Positions 25,409 to 32,037 of a stretch of DNA of 32,037 nt are shown here, one piece after another. The stretch is taken from contig CALZRN010000007.1 of NCBI GenBank assembly GCA_945828585.1, positions 1 to 32,037 of the forward strand. Direction: 5' to 3'. The translations under genes and the position numbers were made by a program. This stretch comes from an uncultured Bacteroidales bacterium. Lineage in GTDB: Bacteria > Bacteroidota > Bacteroidia > Bacteroidales > Paludibacteraceae. Numbering within the stretch: position 1 is the stretch's first letter; every line of letters starts with the position of its first letter. Under the pieces are notes generated by a model. That model did not search any database and was not told the origin of the DNA. It worked only from the letters and a program-made list of their open reading frames with translations.

Positions 25409-25966
25409 ATGAAAAAGGTATTTTCTGTATTCGTAGCGCTGGTTTTGGCGCTGGGTATGAATGCTGCCGAACGCGGCAAATTCATCCATGTCGATGCAAG
25501 TGTTAACAAGAACCTCAAGCCGCAGTTCGCCTTTGCGCAGGAGCATAAGGACGGTGCGGACGTGACGACCCTCATCCTCAAGACGGTCAACACCAACGAG
25601 TTCAATGAGTTCACCGACGCATCGCGTATCCTCATCAAGTTCTCCGACGGCAAGAACGTCCGCCTCAACCGCGTGGCCGGTAGCGAGGTGAAGAAGAACA
25701 AAGTGACGGAGAAAGTGGCACGCGCGACCATTACCAAGTACTGGACCGAGACCATCTATGAGGTCTCGCCGGAGGTGATCAGCAAACTCGAAGGTGGATC
25801 TGCTATTACCAAGATCCGTGTTGTCTTCAAGGAGAACGACGCTAAGGATTATGACATCGCAGAGGGCTATCAGGAGAAGATGGCTTCGGATTGGCTTAAG
25901 TCTTACCAGGAGGCTGCGCTCAAGAATAAAAAAGCCAACAGCGATCTGAGCGATGAGGATTTTTGA
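25409..25966 (+). CDS. small secreted protein, family not recognised
   Basis: 185 residues with a clear signal peptide (KKVFSVFVALVLALGMNAA), then a mostly beta-rich body with alternating polar and hydrophobic strands (ILIKFSDGKNVRLNRV, AITKIRVVFKEND) and a charged helical tail ending LSDEDF. No enzyme motif is visible. The last 14 nt overlap the start of the amidase gene, so the two are probably translated together and may share an envelope function. It lies 9 nt after the TraB-like gene. Confidence 0.7.
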   Translation: MKKVFSVFVALVLALGMNAAERGKFIHVDASVNKNLKPQFAFAQEHKDGADVTTLILKTVNTNEFNEFTDASRILIKFSDGKNVRLNRVAGSEVKKNKVTEKVARATITKYWTETIYEVSPEVISKLEGGSAITKIRVVFKENDAKDYDIAEGYQEKMASDWLKSYQEAALKNKKANSDLSDEDF

Positions 25967-28166
25967 TTTATCAAAAATAATTGCTCTTGCCCTTCTCTTG
26001 GCTCTTGGATCTCCGCTCTCCTACTCGCAGATTGGCATGCAGGAGTTGGGTGACTCGCTGATGGCATACACGGGCTTCTCACGCCTGTGGAGCCCTTCCG
26101 TGCGGGTCAAGCAACTTCGCGTGAGCGGCAATAACGTCTCCGTTAGGACCAACCAGACCTTGCATGACTTCCGATGGACGGAAGAGAACCTCGACCAGCT
26201 CTGCCGCAAGGTCAGTCTCTGGACGCTGGGCCATGAGAACGGCAAGGTCACTATCTATGCCGGTCAGACGGATGTCCGCAAGCTCATTACCGACTGCGCG
26301 CGGGGTATCTCCTCGTCACCGAACAAGGGCAAGGACCTCACGGAGCGCAACATCGTCCTCTACCCCAGCCACGGCCTCTACTACAACCGTGACCGAGCGG
26401 AGTGGATATGGCAGCGCGCGACACTTTGGACGACCGTAGAAGACCTCTATAGCCAGGAGTACGTACGGCATATCACCCGTATGCTGGAGAACGCCGGCGC
26501 CAATGTCCTCTCGCCTCGTGCGGGTCTGGACGAGCGCCATCCGGGTCTCTCCGGCATGCCCCGATGGACCGAAGGCGCGCGCTACTGGCTGCAGCATCAG
26601 AAGACGGACTCTGCCCTCTGGAACCTCTACGACGGCAACGAGTATAAGGACGACATGAAGTCCCGCGGACTATGGGTAAACTCCCTGGAGACGGACGTGG
26701 ACCTCTGCGTTGCACTCCATACCGACGGACTCGACAGTGGCGATGACACCACCATCGTCGGCACCCTCGTCATCTATACGGCGAAGGACGACGACGGCAA
26801 CACCGTCCTTAGGAACGGCAAGGACCGTGAGAAAGCGAACCGTAACTTAGGCGACTGGATACAGACCCAGATCACCGAGGATCTGCGTACCCTGGCGCCC
26901 GAATGGACACGCCGCCAACTCAAAGAGGCTAACTACTGCGAGAGCCGTGTGCCCGTCGTACCGAGTATCATCCTCGAGTTACTGAGTCATAAGAACATGG
27001 CGGATATGCGTTACGGCCTCGATCCCGGTTTCCGTTTTGCGGCATGCCGCGCGGTCTATAAAGGCATCCTCCGCTACCTCAACGGCAAAGAGGCTGTCGT
27101 ACAGCCCCTGCCCGTGCATGAGATGGCGATTGACCCGAACGGTACCGTCCGTTGGAAGGCACCTATAGACCCGTTGGAGCCATCCGCTACGCCGACCTAT
27201 TATATGGTGTATGTGCGTTCGGACGAGGGCGAATGGGATGTTCAGCAGGTGGAGAACAAGACTGAACTGAAGCTCAACCTGCAGCGTGGCGTACAGTACG
27301 ACTGCTATGTAGTCGCGGGAAATGACGGCGGTCTGGGTATGCCCGGACCGATGGTCAGCGCCTACCTTGCGCCGGATGAGAAAGCCCCGATGGCGTTGAT
27401 CGTGGATGCTTTCGACGATGTCTATGGACCCGATTGGTTCGCGGACAGCACCTTCGCGGGTATCGTCCCGGGTACGTACGCCTGCGAGAGCGGTTTCTCT
27501 TGCGCGTATATCGGCGAGCAATGGGACTACCGCCGCGCAAGTCTCTGGACCAATGACGACAACTGCGGTTGGGGTGCCTGCTATCGCGATCATGCAGGCC
27601 AGCTGACCGTCGGTAACACCCGTGACTGGTCCATGCGCCATGGCCATGCCTTACGCCAAATGAAGATCAGTTATGTCTCCACGACCGCAGGGCTCATGAC
27701 CGAACCCGACGAGCGTTTTAAGATGGTTGATTATATCTGTGGTCGCCAGCGTCAGCCCATAGGAGAGCCCCAGAAAGCGATGCTCGCTGCCTATCTGGCG
27801 AAAGGTGGCCGTCTGCTGCTCTCTACCGACCATTTCAGCGCCATCGATCCCACATGGGCGGTTCAGAACCTCCATGCCTCTTTCTATGCCGCACGAGCGA
27901 CACGCTCCGGCAGGATCGTCGGCAAGAGGCATTACCAACTGCTGCTGACCCCGAACGAGGAGCAGCTCTTCACCTGTACGCCGGAGGGATTAAAAATCGC
28001 GGAAGGCGCCGCTGTCATGGCTACCTACCGCGATATGCGTTGTCCCGCCGCTGTGGGATTCAAGGGAGCGAAGAACAAGACCCTCGTCTTTGGTTTTCCG
28101 CTTGAAGCGGTGACGGATTTCGATAAGATCTATACTTCTTCTATTCAATGGTTGAACGAGCAATAA
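25953..28166 (+). CDS. secreted N-acetylmuramoyl-L-alanine amidase with fibronectin-like domain
   Basis: 737 residues with signal peptide (about 1-25). The Amidase_3-like catalytic region spans about 130-375: His140 in LYPSHGLYY, Glu163 as a possible ligand, His256 in VALHTDG and Glu342 in SIILELLSHKNMADM. This corresponds to the zinc and catalytic residues, although the usual DPGHGG is replaced by YPSHGL. A fibronectin type III-like domain follows at about 385-475. A C-terminal domain from about 485 begins ALIVDAFDDVYGPDWF and includes AAYLAKGGRLLLSTDHF; similar tails occur in Bacteroidota proteins often misnamed xanthan lyases. It would cut peptide stems from peptidoglycan in the periplasm. 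It overlaps the upstream gene by 14 nt and ends 3 nt from the convergent transporter gene. Confidence 0.82.
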   Translation: MRIFDLSKIIALALLLALGSPLSYSQIGMQELGDSLMAYTGFSRLWSPSVRVKQLRVSGNNVSVRTNQTLHDFRWTEENLDQLCRKVSLWTLGHENGKVTIYAGQTDVRKLITDCARGISSSPNKGKDLTERNIVLYPSHGLYYNRDRAEWIWQRATLWTTVEDLYSQEYVRHITRMLENAGANVLSPRAGLDERHPGLSGMPRWTEGARYWLQHQKTDSALWNLYDGNEYKDDMKSRGLWVNSLETDVDLCVALHTDGLDSGDDTTIVGTLVIYTAKDDDGNTVLRNGKDREKANRNLGDWIQTQITEDLRTLAPEWTRRQLKEANYCESRVPVVPSIILELLSHKNMADMRYGLDPGFRFAACRAVYKGILRYLNGKEAVVQPLPVHEMAIDPNGTVRWKAPIDPLEPSATPTYYMVYVRSDEGEWDVQQVENKTELKLNLQRGVQYDCYVVAGNDGGLGMPGPMVSAYLAPDEKAPMALIVDAFDDVYGPDWFADSTFAGIVPGTYACESGFSCAYIGEQWDYRRASLWTNDDNCGWGACYRDHAGQLTVGNTRDWSMRHGHALRQMKISYVSTTAGLMTEPDERFKMVDYICGRQRQPIGEPQKAMLAAYLAKGGRLLLSTDHFSAIDPTWAVQNLHASFYAARATRSGRIVGKRHYQLLLTPNEEQLFTCTPEGLKIAEGAAVMATYRDMRCPAAVGFKGAKNKTLVFGFPLEAVTDFDKIYTSSIQWLNEQ

Positions 28167-28186
28167 GCACTATTTATCGTGCTTAT
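28163..28186. terminator. inverted repeat across two convergent stop codons
   Basis: ATAAGCAC (28163-28170) and GTGCTTAT (28179-28186) form a perfect 8-bp stem with an 8-nt AT-rich loop. It contains the amidase TAA and adjoins the transporter TAG (28170-28172 on the minus strand). Its position suggests a shared terminator, but the stem is weak and lacks a T-run. Confidence 0.45.
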
Positions 28187-29876
28187 GCTCGTACACAGCC
28201 TCTTCTACGTTGATGATATAATCGCCCATCTTCTCGAGCTCGAGAATGATATCCATGTAGTTCACGCCGGTGGTGTAGTCGTACTCCTTCTCGGTGATGT
28301 GCTGCATGTTCTGCGCTTTCAGTTCGTCGCGGAAGTTATTGATCTCGTTCTCCATGTTGGTCATCTCCAGGAACTCGTCCTCGCTGATATTCACATGCTC
28401 GAGCGCCTGAACCATCTTCGCTTCTGCGCCGTTGAGCAGGTACATCATCAGTTCGACGTTCTTGTCCTGGTACTCCGTATAACGGATATGTGAGTCGTGC
28501 TTGTGGCGGATATAACGCGACAGGTTGTAGTTCGCGTCACCCACAGACTCCAACTCACTCACGATACGCAGCATCTTGTGTACCTCATGTTTGGATTGGT
28601 CGGAGAGCCTACCGTCCGCTACCTGGTTCAGGTAGTTGGCTATCTCGTATTCCATTCGGTCGCATATACCCTCGTATTTCTCCACACGGGAGAAGATCTT
28701 CGTGAACTGCGTATCGTCGTCCTCTTTGTACAAGTCGTGAATCATACCTCCCATGCGCTGGGTACGGATGGCGAAGACATGCACCTCTTTCCATGCCTGC
28801 AGGATTGAAAGTTCGGACGTGGACATCAGGCCGCCGGAGATGAACCGTAACTGGCTGTCCGTATCTCTCTGCTCCGGCTTCGACGGGATGATCGCCGCCA
28901 CTAATTTCTCCAATACCGGGATGAACCAGATCAGGATACAGGTGTTCGTCACGTTAAACGCCGTGTGGAAAGTCGCCAGAACGGCATTCAGCTTGTCCGG
29001 AGACACATCGCTCGGCAAACCCGGTGTAAAATCTACACCCCATAACTCACATACGCCGCCTACGAACCAGCGGAACACCATCAGCACCCATACCACGCCG
29101 AAGAGGTTGAATACCAAGTGCGCCATAGCCGCTCTACGTGCCTGTACGGACGCCGACAGAGCTACGATATTCGACGTGATGGTCGTACCGATATTCTCTC
29201 CTAAGACCAGCGATATACCCATATCGATGGGCAGCACGTGCGTCGAGCAAAGGGTCATCGTGATTGCCATGATCGCCGCCGACGACTGGACCGCAAACGT
29301 CAATATACCGCCTACTAACAAGTACAGGAAATAGCTCCCGTAGCCCCAACTGGACGTCGCGATAAAGAAGTTCCTCACCGGCGTCATCTGGTCCAGATGC
29401 ATATCCGTAGCGTTGATCTTCAGGGTTGTCAGACCGAGCAGCATCAGCGACAGACCGATCAGGAAATCGCCTAAGTTCGCATTTCGCTTCGTGTAGATCA
29501 GCGCTACCGCCAATACGATCGTCGCATACACTACTAACCGCAGGTCAAACGAGCCGCCGCCAAGCACCATGATCCATGCCGTGAACGTCGTTCCAATGTT
29601 CGCGCCCATGATCACGGAGATAGCCTGCGCCAGCGAGAGGATGCCAGCCGAGACGAAACTCACCGTCATCACCGTCGTCGCCGTGGAGGACTGAACCGCC
29701 GCCGTAATAAACGCACCAGTCAACACACCTGTCACGCGGTTGGTAGTCATCGTTCCGAGCACGTTGCTCAACTTGCTACCCGCCATCTTCTGCAGGCCTT
29801 CACTCATCACCTTCATTCCGTACATCAGCATCGCCACGGAACCGATGAGCGTGATAATCTGTAGTAAAAGTGTCAT
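28170..29876 (-). CDS. Na/Pi cotransporter family protein with PhoU-like domain
   Basis: 568 residues. The N-terminal half holds about eight to ten membrane helices with the duplicated signature of the NptA/PNaS family: QSSTATT (62-68) with GANIGTT (91-97), and QSSAA (196-200) with GENIGTT (225-231). The C-terminal 230 residues are soluble and helical, resembling PhoU, with a DxxH/ExxxxD-rich pattern that could bind metal. It is expected to import phosphate with sodium across the inner membrane. It has its own promoter at 29904-29935 and converges on the amidase gene. Confidence 0.93.
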   Translation of the reverse strand: MTLLLQIITLIGSVAMLMYGMKVMSEGLQKMAGSKLSNVLGTMTTNRVTGVLTGAFITAAVQSSTATTVMTVSFVSAGILSLAQAISVIMGANIGTTFTAWIMVLGGGSFDLRLVVYATIVLAVALIYTKRNANLGDFLIGLSLMLLGLTTLKINATDMHLDQMTPVRNFFIATSSWGYGSYFLYLLVGGILTFAVQSSAAIMAITMTLCSTHVLPIDMGISLVLGENIGTTITSNIVALSASVQARRAAMAHLVFNLFGVVWVLMVFRWFVGGVCELWGVDFTPGLPSDVSPDKLNAVLATFHTAFNVTNTCILIWFIPVLEKLVAAIIPSKPEQRDTDSQLRFISGGLMSTSELSILQAWKEVHVFAIRTQRMGGMIHDLYKEDDDTQFTKIFSRVEKYEGICDRMEYEIANYLNQVADGRLSDQSKHEVHKMLRIVSELESVGDANYNLSRYIRHKHDSHIRYTEYQDKNVELMMYLLNGAEAKMVQALEHVNISEDEFLEMTNMENEINNFRDELKAQNMQHITEKEYDYTTGVNYMDIILELEKMGDYIINVEEAVYEHKHDK

Positions 29877-29903
29877 CGTTTAAGAGAAACTCGAATTTGG
29901 CTG

Positions 29904-29935
29904 CAAATTTACTACTTTTTTTTTATATACGCAAA
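29904..29935 (-). promoter_or_regulatory. promoter of the Na/Pi cotransporter gene
   Basis: Read on the minus strand, TTTG (29935-29932) is followed after 20 nt by TAAATTTG (29911-29904). This is a full match to the phylum consensus, and the start codon lies about 28 nt downstream of the -7 box. Confidence 0.8.
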
Positions 29936-30195
29936 TTATTTGCAGTTTTTTTCGCGGAATTGGCGTGGGGAGAGACCCGTAGCGCGTTTGAAGAAACGGC
30001 AGAAAGAGGAGGAATCGGCATAACCAAGGTGGTCACCTATTTGCAGTACGGACAAATCCGGACGGGAAGAAAGCAGATTCTTCGCCTGCGTAGCCAAATA
30101 CTGCTCTATATAATCGCTGGCAGAAAGACCTATTACTTCCTTGATTATCACCGAGAAATGACGCGTTGTAAGATGCGCATTTCTGCATAGAAAGC
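29936..30195 (-). pseudogene. AraC-family regulator remnant (C-terminal HTH) with frameshift
   Basis: The minus strand encodes TRHFSVIIKEVIGLSAS...LGYADSSSFCRFFKRATGLSPRQFRE, a good AraC/XylS double helix-turn-helix ending at 29936. The preceding AraC consensus (EVAFYAE) is present but in another frame, shared with the small upstream gene. Adding one base near 30178 would join them as EVAFYAEMR-HLTTRHFS with exactly the usual spacing. The ligand-binding N-terminal half is absent. It is therefore a broken or fused fragment, although a short free-standing HTH starting at MIIKEVIG (71 residues) could in principle still be made. Confidence 0.7.
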
Positions 30196-30513
30196 CACCT
30201 CATGCTGCACATAATCGCACAGCCGCCCTTGAATAGGCTTCCCGTATTTCCGTGCTTTCCGCTTTGCCTCGTCATACTTAGCTTGCCATGCCGCCCTGCG
30301 CTCCGGATCATGTAGTATCTCCTTGCACGTCGCAATCAACACGCCAAACTCCTTTACATGCGGCAGACTTGCTTTCTTCTTGGTCTTCTTGCTCAACTCC
30401 GGCTTTTGACACACAGCCGCCCATTCTCCGTTTCCGGGGATATGCCGTGCATAGTGCCTGCTGTCCACACTTCCCTGCAAATCATCCACCAAACTTGTCC
30501 ACTTCGCCTTCAT
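30148..30513 (-). CDS. small protein of unknown function fused to AraC scraps
   Basis: 121 residues from MKAKW (an alternative in-frame start MNCET at 30528 would leave a very short leader). Features are basic and helical: KWTSLVDDLQGSV, KKTKKKASLPHVKEFG, ILHDPERRAAWQAKYDEAKRKARKYGKPIQGRLCDYVQHE. The last residues (EVAFYAEMRILQRVISR) belong to the AraC remnant read in this frame, so the natural C-terminus has probably been replaced. The charged helix suggests nucleic acid or protein binding, but I do not recognise the family. It is driven by its own consensus promoter. Confidence 0.5.
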   Translation of the reverse strand: MKAKWTSLVDDLQGSVDSRHYARHIPGNGEWAAVCQKPELSKKTKKKASLPHVKEFGVLIATCKEILHDPERRAAWQAKYDEAKRKARKYGKPIQGRLCDYVQHEVAFYAEMRILQRVISR

Positions 30514-30540
30514 AGTTTCGCAATTCATTTCCAAATCGAC

Positions 30541-30573
30541 TGCAAAGATAGTAAAAATTTTTGATATATGCAA
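30541..30573 (-). promoter_or_regulatory. minus-strand promoter, left arm of a mirrored pair
   Basis: On the minus strand TTGCATATATCA opens a 33-nt block that ends ACTATCTTTGCA. The -33 TTG (30573-30571) and -7 TATCTTTG (30550-30543) are separated by 20 nt. The block matches the plus-strand block at 30590-30622 at 27 of 33 positions. Confidence 0.8.
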
Positions 30574-30589
30574 TTTTTTCCCATTTTTC

Positions 30590-30622
30590 TTGCATATATC
30601 ATTTTTTTTTAGTACCTTTGCA
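30590..30622 (+). promoter_or_regulatory. plus-strand promoter, right arm of a mirrored pair
   Basis: TTG (30590-30592), a 20-nt spacer beginning CATATATCA, and TACCTTTG (30613-30620) followed by CA. Transcription toward the 55-residue gene would start near 30627. The two arms face away from each other across a 16-nt pyrimidine-rich centre. Confidence 0.8.
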
Positions 30623-30640
30623 GCCGAAAGTTGCAAAGAC

Positions 30641-30808
30641 ATGAACGAAGAGCAATTCATAGAAGCAATTAATCGAAGTATGCGGGAAACCGAAGTTCGA
30701 TTGAGGGCGATGGGACGAAAACCATATTACGTAACGCGAGAAGAGGCAGAAAAACAAGTCGCTATGCTTCTAAAAGCAAAAGAAGAGTTCTTTGCAAATA
30801 AGAAATAA
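30641..30808 (+). CDS. 55-residue acidic/basic helical protein, unknown
   Basis: MNEEQFIEAINRSMRETEVR at the start, then LRAMGRKPYYVTREEAEKQV and a lysine-rich tail. The start is the ATG at 30641; the frame is open upstream to 30590, but those bases are the promoter itself. The protein is small, helical and charged, with a strong promoter and a divergent small partner. This recalls antitoxin or regulator genes, but no specific family is recognised. The tRNA-like relic begins 2 nt after the stop codon. Confidence 0.6.
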   Translation: MNEEQFIEAINRSMRETEVRLRAMGRKPYYVTREEAEKQVAMLLKAKEEFFANKK

Positions 30809-30810
30809 TC

Positions 30811-30859
30811 GGGGTATTAGCTCATCTCACCTCCCTTTCGAGTCCGCTATACTCCACAA
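30811..30859 (+). pseudogene. shrunken tRNA-like relic
   Basis: GGGGTATTAGCTCAT (30811-30825) is a normal tRNA 5' end with acceptor strand and D-arm start. TTCGAGTCC (30837-30845) is a T-loop, and ATACTCC-A-CA (30849-30858) is the 3' acceptor strand with discriminator. The two acceptor strands pair over seven positions with one G-T. The anticodon arm and the 5' half of the T-stem are missing, so the relic is about 49 nt instead of about 75 and cannot be a working tRNA. Its ends resemble the tRNA-Ala type of this phylum, from memory. Confidence 0.65.
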
Positions 30860-30921
30860 ATAATTAAAACAAAATCACCACCTATGGCAAAATAATAACT
30901 AATATTTGAAATTAGAAAATC

Positions 30922-31668
30922 ATGAGAATGTATTATATTAACCATAATGTCTTTCAAAAAGGAGATGTACAGAAAGCATGGATTTTTGCCGCCCAATTAC
31001 TAGATCAATACCCATATATTGATACAATTACGTTTTTGGTTTATCAATCACAACAATATGAACCATTTATACAAAGAGAACTGGGCATTAGCGTAAAACA
31101 ATGCAAGGAGCATATATATCCTAATAAGTTAGGTAAGAAGATACAAATTCATACCATTCGCTCATATTTTTTATCCAATGAAAGGGGAAGAGAATTGCTT
31201 ATCGTAATAGGTGTTCCTACAAAATATCTGATAGATTTTCTAGATAAAAGTCGTGTAGAGTTTTGGATTATTGTTCCTTGGCAATTAGAAGAAAATGCAC
31301 AATTAATTAGAATTTATAGCGCTATAGACATAGACACAAATGAACCTATTCAAAGTTCATATGATTTAGATGAACGAGTAAAAAACGCGATAGAATGGAT
31401 AAAAGACACATCTTATCCCAATGAACACTTTTTACACCCATATGATGAAGATAGGTTAAAACAAATGGCAAATGCATTAGCGCACTATAAAGTTCCCTTT
31501 GAGTACGAAGCAGTTGTGAGTTATTGTATTAGGCATAACATTATAGCTACATCAGCCTTTCAAATCGCTGAATATTTCTCTAAAGCGAAACATAGAAAAT
31601 TTGCCACCATGGATAAAACTGATTATAAATTCATGAAAAAGATGATGGAAAGAACAGATTGGGAATGA
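30922..31668 (+). CDS. AT-rich gene of unknown function
   Basis: 248 residues with no signal peptide and no recognised domain. The first half alternates strands and helices (DTITFLVYQ, RELLIVIGVPTKYLIDFL, VEFWIIVPWQ), suggesting a Rossmann-like alpha/beta fold. The second half is helical and charged (ERVKNAIEWIKDT, HRKFATMDKTDYKFMKKMME). Base composition and codons (frequent ATA, AAA, TTA) differ sharply from the core genes, indicating transfer. The gap before it shows no clear promoter. Defence or mobile-element cargo is possible only by context. Confidence 0.75.
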   Translation: MRMYYINHNVFQKGDVQKAWIFAAQLLDQYPYIDTITFLVYQSQQYEPFIQRELGISVKQCKEHIYPNKLGKKIQIHTIRSYFLSNERGRELLIVIGVPTKYLIDFLDKSRVEFWIIVPWQLEENAQLIRIYSAIDIDTNEPIQSSYDLDERVKNAIEWIKDTSYPNEHFLHPYDEDRLKQMANALAHYKVPFEYEAVVSYCIRHNIIATSAFQIAEYFSKAKHRKFATMDKTDYKFMKKMMERTDWE

Positions 31669-31768
31669 AATATTTATAAACCATATCGTCGCTTGCTCGA
31701 CGTAAAATAGCATAACAAAGCGCAAAGCGTTGCGCTATAACATATTAGAATAATTAAGCAGACTATTA
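31669..31768 (+). repeat. spacer with two small hairpins
   Basis: CGTCG-CTTGCT-CGACG at 31687-31702 and AGCGCAA-AGCG-TTGCGCT at 31719-31736 are perfect hairpins after the AT-rich gene. They could end its transcript or be the first domains of the larger folded segment that follows. Confidence 0.6.
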
Positions 31769-31953
31769 TTTCGCGCAAACCGAAAGCCCTGCAAAACTGA
31801 CGGAAATAACGCAAAGAAATAATAACTGGCAGCATATCTAAGGGTATGCTTTGCCTGTTCGTAATAGATGCTCATTTAGTGTGAGTTTCTTAGAACAGGC
31901 AAAGGTTTCCTTGCAGGGCTGCCTTGGTTGCGCGAAAGAAACTCGCACTTTTT
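31769..31953. ncRNA. candidate structured non-coding RNA with nested inverted repeats
   Basis: The outer stem is TTTCGCGCAA (31769-31778) with TTGCGCGAAA (31928-31937). The second stem is AGCCCTGCAA (31785-31794) with TTGCAGGGCT (31911-31920). The inner perfect 12-bp stem is CTTTGCCTGTTC (31849-31860) with GAACAGGCAAAG (31893-31904), closing a 32-nt loop. A side hairpin GCATA/TATGC lies at 31832-31849. In addition the loop segment AGTGTGAGTTTCTT (31878-31891) pairs with AAGAAACTCGCACT (31936-31949), which is followed by a T-run. No convincing protein is encoded. The strand is undecided; a 6S-like RNA, a leader/attenuator for the downstream lipoprotein, or a small inverted-repeat element are alternatives. 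Confidence 0.6.
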
Positions 31954-31980
31954 GTATATAACTAAAATATTCTTATCATT

Positions 31981-32037
31981 ATGAAAACAAAAATACTATC
32001 TCTAGCATTGATTTGCTTGCTTGTATTCGGTTGTAAA
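31981..32037 (+). CDS. lipoprotein, N-terminal fragment cut by window end
   Basis: The first 19 codons read MKTKILSLALICLLVFGCK: positive start, hydrophobic core and lipobox LVFGC with Cys18. The protein continues beyond the window. It begins 27 nt after the T-run of the folded segment, so that segment may be its leader. No consensus promoter is visible between them. Confidence 0.75.
   Translation, partial: MKTKILSLALICLLVFGCK

Noticed and set aside
30590..30640. Longer start for the 55-residue gene
   Set aside because: The extra codons are the -33 and -7 promoter boxes themselves.
31711..31740. Integron attC-like site
   Set aside because: ATAACAAAGCGC and TATAAC recall attC arms, but the AAC triplets are in the same orientation and no integrase or cassette is seen.
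31769..31949. tmRNA, RNase P RNA, SRP RNA or retron msr-msd
   Set aside because: None of the hallmark sequences of the three housekeeping RNAs is present, and no reverse transcriptase gene is visible in the window.

Overview
The window reads as a chromosomal stretch of a Bacteroidota (Bacteroidales-type) bacterium. The evidence is: promoters of the TTG...TAnnTTTG type specific to that phylum; type IX secretion-associated families (a PorE-like TPR/propeller/OmpA lipoprotein and a PorD/DUF4835 protein); the DUF4831, DUF1015 and bactofilin families; general absence of Shine-Dalgarno sequences; and adjacent DUF4835 and recN. The core genes have balanced base composition. Two AT-rich patches stand out: 3.1-4.3 kb and about 30.5 kb to the end.

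Layout. 1-446: non-coding, with a clear promoter and a 14-nt tandem repeat. 0.45-3.1 kb: PrsW-type membrane protease, bactofilin, DUF1015 protein. 3.1-4.3 kb: AT-rich lipoprotein of the choloylglycine hydrolase/penicillin acylase (Ntn) type. 4.3-7.8 kb: PorE-like lipoprotein, thyA and folA. 7.9-14.2 kb: tex, ettA, a hemerythrin-LuxR regulator, tilS and aroE, tightly packed with several overlaps. 14.2-22.5 kb: DUF4831, PorD-like, recN, rarA, hemW and a class A penicillin-binding protein. 22.5-28.2 kb: secreted proteins, namely a TPR protein, a TraB/GumN-type protein lacking its signature histidines, a small secreted protein and an amidase-fibronectin protein. 28.2-29.9 kb, minus strand: Na/Pi cotransporter with a PhoU-like tail. 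29.9-32.0 kb: accessory region with a broken AraC gene, two small divergent genes under mirror-image promoters, a shrunken tRNA-like relic, an unrecognised AT-rich gene, a strongly folded non-coding segment of about 180 nt, and the start of a lipoprotein gene cut by the window end.

The most distinctive theme is repeats. A palindromic element of about 35 nt (AACCCCACCC ... CCCTCCC-loop-GGGAGGG) occurs about five times. Two copies lie inside the folA and tex reading frames, in the same frame, adding the peptide TPPQPSPQ(G/W)RE to dihydrofolate reductase and Tex. Other simple repeats form many gene junctions and provide start codons, stop codons and even signal-peptide coding sequence. This resembles, by analogy, the Rickettsia palindromic elements that invade genes.

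The second candidate for something new is the folded segment 31769-31949. It has nested long-range inverted repeats plus a 14-bp loop-to-tail pairing ending in a T-run, and lies just upstream of a lipoprotein gene. All functional statements come from reading motifs and domain order by eye; no database or folding program was run.
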